DNA of 7,562 nucleotides from an uncultured bacterium. Its GTDB lineage: Bacteria > Armatimonadota > UBA5829 > DSUL01. A program made the position numbers and the translations under genes. Of this stretch, positions 5,082 through 7,562 are shown piece after piece. Position 1 is the stretch's first letter. Each line of letters opens with the position of its first letter. Where the stretch lies: NCBI GenBank assembly GCA_937967775.1, contig CALCJH010000257.1:1-7562 (forward strand), in the 5' to 3' direction. Under the pieces are notes generated by a model. The model worked only from the letters and a program-made list of their open reading frames with translations, made no database searches and was not told where the DNA came from.

Positions 5082-7106
5082 TTACTTCTGCTCCAGCTTC
5101 TCGGTCAGGGTATAAAGCATCCCCAGCAGTGGGCCCCTGCGCACCCAGGCGCGTCCCACGCTCTCAGGGATCTGAATGTCAAGACCGGCTTCCTGGAACC
5201 ACCGCCGGAGCTGATTCGGAGTAATGGATTCCAGCGGCCGGAATTCCCCCTCCTGCAGCTCGCGCTGGAACAGTCCCCGCTGAGCCAGGGCTTTGATGGC
5301 CGGAGCGGCGGGATGATCCGCCGGAACGTCCACGAAGGATCCTTTCACCCTCTGTGGGCGTTTGGACCACAACCCCAGCCGCCGGGCCAGGTCCAGGTAC
5401 TGGGCCGCCTCGGCCCGGGTGGCGGGCACGTTCTGCTTGGAGAAGTAGGTGGGGAACATGGAACCCCCGTGCGTCGCGAAGAACTGGATGGCCTTCGCGT
5501 GCGGGTCTGTGAACTGCACGTCCTCAAAGAACATCAGTACCGCGCCGTCTTCCAGAAGCTGTCTCTGCAGACGCAGGATGTCCACCCGGCGGACGTCCAC
5601 GCCGCTTTTGATGGCAAGATGCGCGGCGGTTCCTCCGGCCTGGCCCATGGCCATCCAGCAGGGCTCCATCCTCAGCGTGCTGAACCCCATGTGCGTCCCG
5701 GAGATGGCCCCCGTGACCAGCAGGCCTTCCACTTTCTGAGGGACGATGACGCCGTAAGGCACCTGGTACGGCTGAGAATACTGCCAGACCCCCAGCAGAC
5801 CTTCCAGCACCGGATATCCGGGCTCGTATTTACGGGTGGCGTGGCTGTCCATCTCGTAGGAGCCGCATCCGATGGACGTGCGCTGGACGGGCGTGCGGTC
5901 CAGACGGGGATCCAGCAGGCAGTCCTGAGCGCGGAAGTCGTACTCTCCCACGATCCGCCGGGCCTCGCGCACATAGATCTGACGGGGGAAGTTGCCGTTG
6001 TCCGTGTATTCATCGGCTGCCAGTCCCCACCTGCGCGCCTCCGCACGGAAGCTCTCCGGCAGGGTGGGGTCGTTCTGGCAGAAGTAGAGAAGACCCAGAG
6101 TGTACTCTCGCAGGCGCTCGGCGAACTTCTCGCGCCATTCCCAGCTTGCCTCTGGGTATGGATAGTTCTCCTCCGGCAGGTCGGTGGAGAGAAGCGGGAT
6201 GGTGTGGTTGTTGGTGTCGCTCTTGCCGTTCGGCATCCGCACCACGTGGACCACTTCGTGGAAGCTCTTCACCTGGCCGGCCCAGATCTGCCGGCGCAGG
6301 ATGCGGTATTCCCGCGGGTCGTAGTTGGCCGGCTTTTCGATGGGCACGCGATTGTCCGGCCGGTCAGTCAGACAGAGGCGGTAGTTGTAAGCCTGGATGC
6401 GGTCATCGCCTTCGCCTGTGGACTCGTCGTCATAATAGACCTTATCCTGGTATCCCCAGTAAATGATGCCCGCGTAAGGCTCTCCGTGCAGACTGCGCGG
6501 CTCGCGCCCCACACGGTATGGCACGCCCGCCATCGCCGCCAGGTCGCCCTCGTAGGTGGCGTCAATGAAGACCTGAGCCCGCACCGTGTTCCGCTGACCT
6601 GTCTCCAGACTCCGGAATGTGAAGGCTGTCAGGCGGTTGCCCCTTTTCTGCACGGTTTCCAGTTCGCAGCGCCGGAAAACGGTGATGCGGTCCTTTTGCT
6701 CCGCCAGCATCCGCTCGAAGAGCAACTCGGCGACGTGGGGTTCGAAATAGTATCCACTGTTGCAGTCTTTGACCTGCTGCGAATCTTCTCCATACTCCTT
6801 GGCATAGTACGCGCGCACGGAGCGCACGAATTCCAGAAAGATGCCGCCCACCGCTCCGCGCTTCTTGATGTCGGTCGCGCCGAGACCGTTGGCCATCAGG
6901 CCGCCGATGTGGGCGTTGCGGTCCACAAGGACCACACTGGAGCCCAGGCGGGCGGCGGCCAGCGCGGCCGCGATCCCGCTGGGTGTGCCGCCGTAGATGG
7001 CGATGTCGGTGGAGAAGGGCTCGCCTTGCGGGGCCGCCCCGGCCGGGGCCGCAATCGCCAGGGCTCCCGTCAGGATGAGCAAGATGGTCTTGACGTTGAG
7101 TCTCAT
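5082..7106 (-). CDS. exported FAD-dependent oxidoreductase with SLH-like C-terminal modules
   Basis: FAD-binding oxidoreductase of 674 residues; substrate unknown. Residues 1-25 form a Sec signal peptide (hydrophobic run, then PAGAA), so it is probably exported. A Rossmann motif IAIYGGTPSGIAAALAA at about 35-51, then VDRNAHIGGL at 61-70, binds FAD. A second conserved block, GTHMGFSTLRMEP at about 470-482 followed by MGQAGGTAAHLA, is the C-terminal FAD-contact region of this family. The final part reads as two degenerate SLH-like modules, about 526-573 (FFEDV to TRAEAAQYL) and 591-637 (FVDVP to ITPNQLRRWF), which may tether it to the cell envelope. The ATG at 7106 is preferred over an in-frame ATG at 7313 because it starts the signal peptide and has a purine-rich ribosome site. 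Resembles annotated 'FAD-dependent oxidoreductase' (xanthan lyase-like) proteins. No functional link to its neighbours is visible. Confidence 0.88.
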   Translation of the reverse strand: MRLNVKTILLILTGALAIAAPAGAAPQGEPFSTDIAIYGGTPSGIAAALAAARLGSSVVLVDRNAHIGGLMANGLGATDIKKRGAVGGIFLEFVRSVRAYYAKEYGEDSQQVKDCNSGYYFEPHVAELLFERMLAEQKDRITVFRRCELETVQKRGNRLTAFTFRSLETGQRNTVRAQVFIDATYEGDLAAMAGVPYRVGREPRSLHGEPYAGIIYWGYQDKVYYDDESTGEGDDRIQAYNYRLCLTDRPDNRVPIEKPANYDPREYRILRRQIWAGQVKSFHEVVHVVRMPNGKSDTNNHTIPLLSTDLPEENYPYPEASWEWREKFAERLREYTLGLLYFCQNDPTLPESFRAEARRWGLAADEYTDNGNFPRQIYVREARRIVGEYDFRAQDCLLDPRLDRTPVQRTSIGCGSYEMDSHATRKYEPGYPVLEGLLGVWQYSQPYQVPYGVIVPQKVEGLLVTGAISGTHMGFSTLRMEPCWMAMGQAGGTAAHLAIKSGVDVRRVDILRLQRQLLEDGAVLMFFEDVQFTDPHAKAIQFFATHGGSMFPTYFSKQNVPATRAEAAQYLDLARRLGLWSKRPQRVKGSFVDVPADHPAAPAIKALAQRGLFQRELQEGEFRPLESITPNQLRRWFQEAGLDIQIPESVGRAWVRRGPLLGMLYTLTEKLEQK

Positions 7107-7116
7107 GGTGTCACGG

Positions 7117-7128
7117 TCCTTTCCTCCC
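7117..7128 (-). promoter_or_regulatory. Shine-Dalgarno region for the FAD oxidoreductase
   Basis: On the minus strand GGGAGGAAAGGA ends ten bases before the ATG at 7106. It supports the signal-peptide start. A small hairpin, CCCGC/GCGGG (7126-7140), partly covers its upstream edge and could modulate access. Confidence 0.55.
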
Positions 7129-7200
7129 GCACGGGGCGGGCACAGGGCAGACTCCTTAGCTTCTGCGGCGCGGACATTGCCTGCCTTGTTGGGTTTGCAC

Positions 7201-7230
7201 AGGATACCCTTACACCGCTCCGGCGGGCAA
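7201..7230 (-). promoter_or_regulatory. candidate sigma70-type promoter for the FAD oxidoreductase
   Basis: On the minus strand TTGCCC (7225-7230) and TATCCT (7201-7206) are separated by 18 bases, each with four of six consensus matches. The predicted leader is roughly 90 bases. Its position upstream of the 7106 start and downstream of the 7313 ATG also argues for the shorter protein. Confidence 0.35.
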
Positions 7231-7327
7231 CTGTCGCCGCAGCACAGCGCCATTCCGTGGGCGTGGCCACAGATAAGCCGACCCGGGAGGGCGAGTCTCC
7301 TGACGAGCCTCATCGCGCCCTCGCGGC

Positions 7328-7356
7328 TTGCCCCGCCATGGGAGGGTCTGTATAAT
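7328..7356 (+). promoter_or_regulatory. sigma70-type promoter for mutS
   Basis: TTGCCC (7328-7333), a 17-base spacer and a perfect TATAAT (7351-7356) form a near-consensus housekeeping promoter. Transcription would start near 7363, giving mutS a leader of about 45-50 bases. No clear ribosome site is visible before the mutS ATG. Confidence 0.7.
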
Positions 7357-7409
7357 CGTGTAGCGGCGCGGCGCCTCTCTTAAACCTGAAACGCGCGTGG
7401 CATACGCAC

Positions 7410-7562
7410 ATGACCGCCAGACAGACCCCCATGCAGCGACAGTATGCGGCCATCAAGGAGCAGTATCCGGATGTGCTCGTCATGTTCCGAATGGGGGATT
7501 TTTACGAGATGTTCGACGAGGACGCCGAGAAGGCTGCGCCCATCCTGGAGATCGTCCTGACC
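7410..7562 (+). CDS. mutS: DNA mismatch repair protein MutS, N-terminal 51 residues (cut by window end)
   Basis: Start of the mismatch-recognition ATPase MutS; only the beginning of domain I is present. The sequence [11 protein letters not shown] leads to [10 protein letters not shown], the most conserved part of the N-terminal domain. It contains the Phe31-x-Glu33 motif that inserts into mismatched DNA, followed by [14 protein letters not shown]. This motif marks MutS1 rather than MutS2. The ATG at 7410 is chosen because it gives the usual short lead before the TPMQRQY segment; the Met codon at 7431 is a possible alternative. The gene runs off the window and is not broken. It diverges from the FAD oxidoreductase and has its own promoter. 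Confidence 0.97.
   Translation, partial: MTARQTPMQRQYAAIKEQYPDVLVMFRMGDFYEMFDEDAEKAAPILEIVLT

Noticed and set aside
7300..7307. CTGACGAG, resembling the hammerhead ribozyme core
   Set aside because: No GAAA core strand follows a stem at the right place, so the match is likely chance.
5313..7355. 680-codon plus-strand open frame opposite the FAD oxidoreductase
   Set aside because: It is antisense to a gene with clear FAD motifs and a signal peptide. Its own translation shows no recognisable motifs and is a common by-product of high GC.

Overview
This is a GC-rich bacterial window with a short-range layout of six genes. A two-gene multiheme cytochrome operon comes first on the plus strand (88-3785), then a single-domain response regulator on the minus strand (3809-4231), a Bcp/PrxQ peroxiredoxin on the plus strand (4449-4925), a secreted FAD-dependent oxidoreductase on the minus strand (5082-7106), and the first 51 codons of mutS on the plus strand, cut by the window end (7410-7562). 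Strong AGGAGG ribosome sites and a near-consensus sigma70-type promoter before mutS show ordinary bacterial expression signals. I see no tRNA, rRNA, CRISPR array or transposase.

The standout is the cytochrome operon. The first gene fuses a periplasmic domain with eleven c-heme sites (ten CxxCH and one CxxxxCH) to a five-helix FdnI/HydC-type cytochrome b domain and a strongly acidic tail of about 90 residues. This is the same plan as the Geobacter inner-membrane quinol oxidoreductase CbcL. The second gene overlaps it by four bases (GTGA) and encodes a membrane-anchored cytochrome with twenty CxxCH sites. These are a NapC/NrfH-like N-terminal part, two linker hemes, and seven tandem units of about 40 residues. 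Each unit carries two free histidines and two CxxCH motifs, with an invariant 11-residue step from the second histidine to the first heme cysteine. Together the pair would bind 31 c-hemes plus probably two b-hemes. The inferred role is to take electrons from the quinol pool and carry them across the periplasm during anaerobic respiration or extracellular electron transfer. The terminal acceptor and any outer-membrane conduit are not in the window.

The other genes are more ordinary. The response regulator is an orphan receiver with no kinase or output domain nearby. The peroxiredoxin detoxifies peroxides in the cytoplasm. The oxidoreductase belongs to the large exported FAD-dependent family with the GGxPxG and LRMEP motifs, and its C-terminus reads as two degenerate S-layer-homology-like modules. 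MutS is the mismatch-repair protein, recognised by its Phe-x-Glu mismatch-reading motif.

Taxonomy is inference only. High GC, SLH-like modules on an exported FAD oxidoreductase and a CbcL-type cytochrome would fit an Armatimonadota-like or other deep-branching environmental bacterium, but nothing here fixes the lineage.
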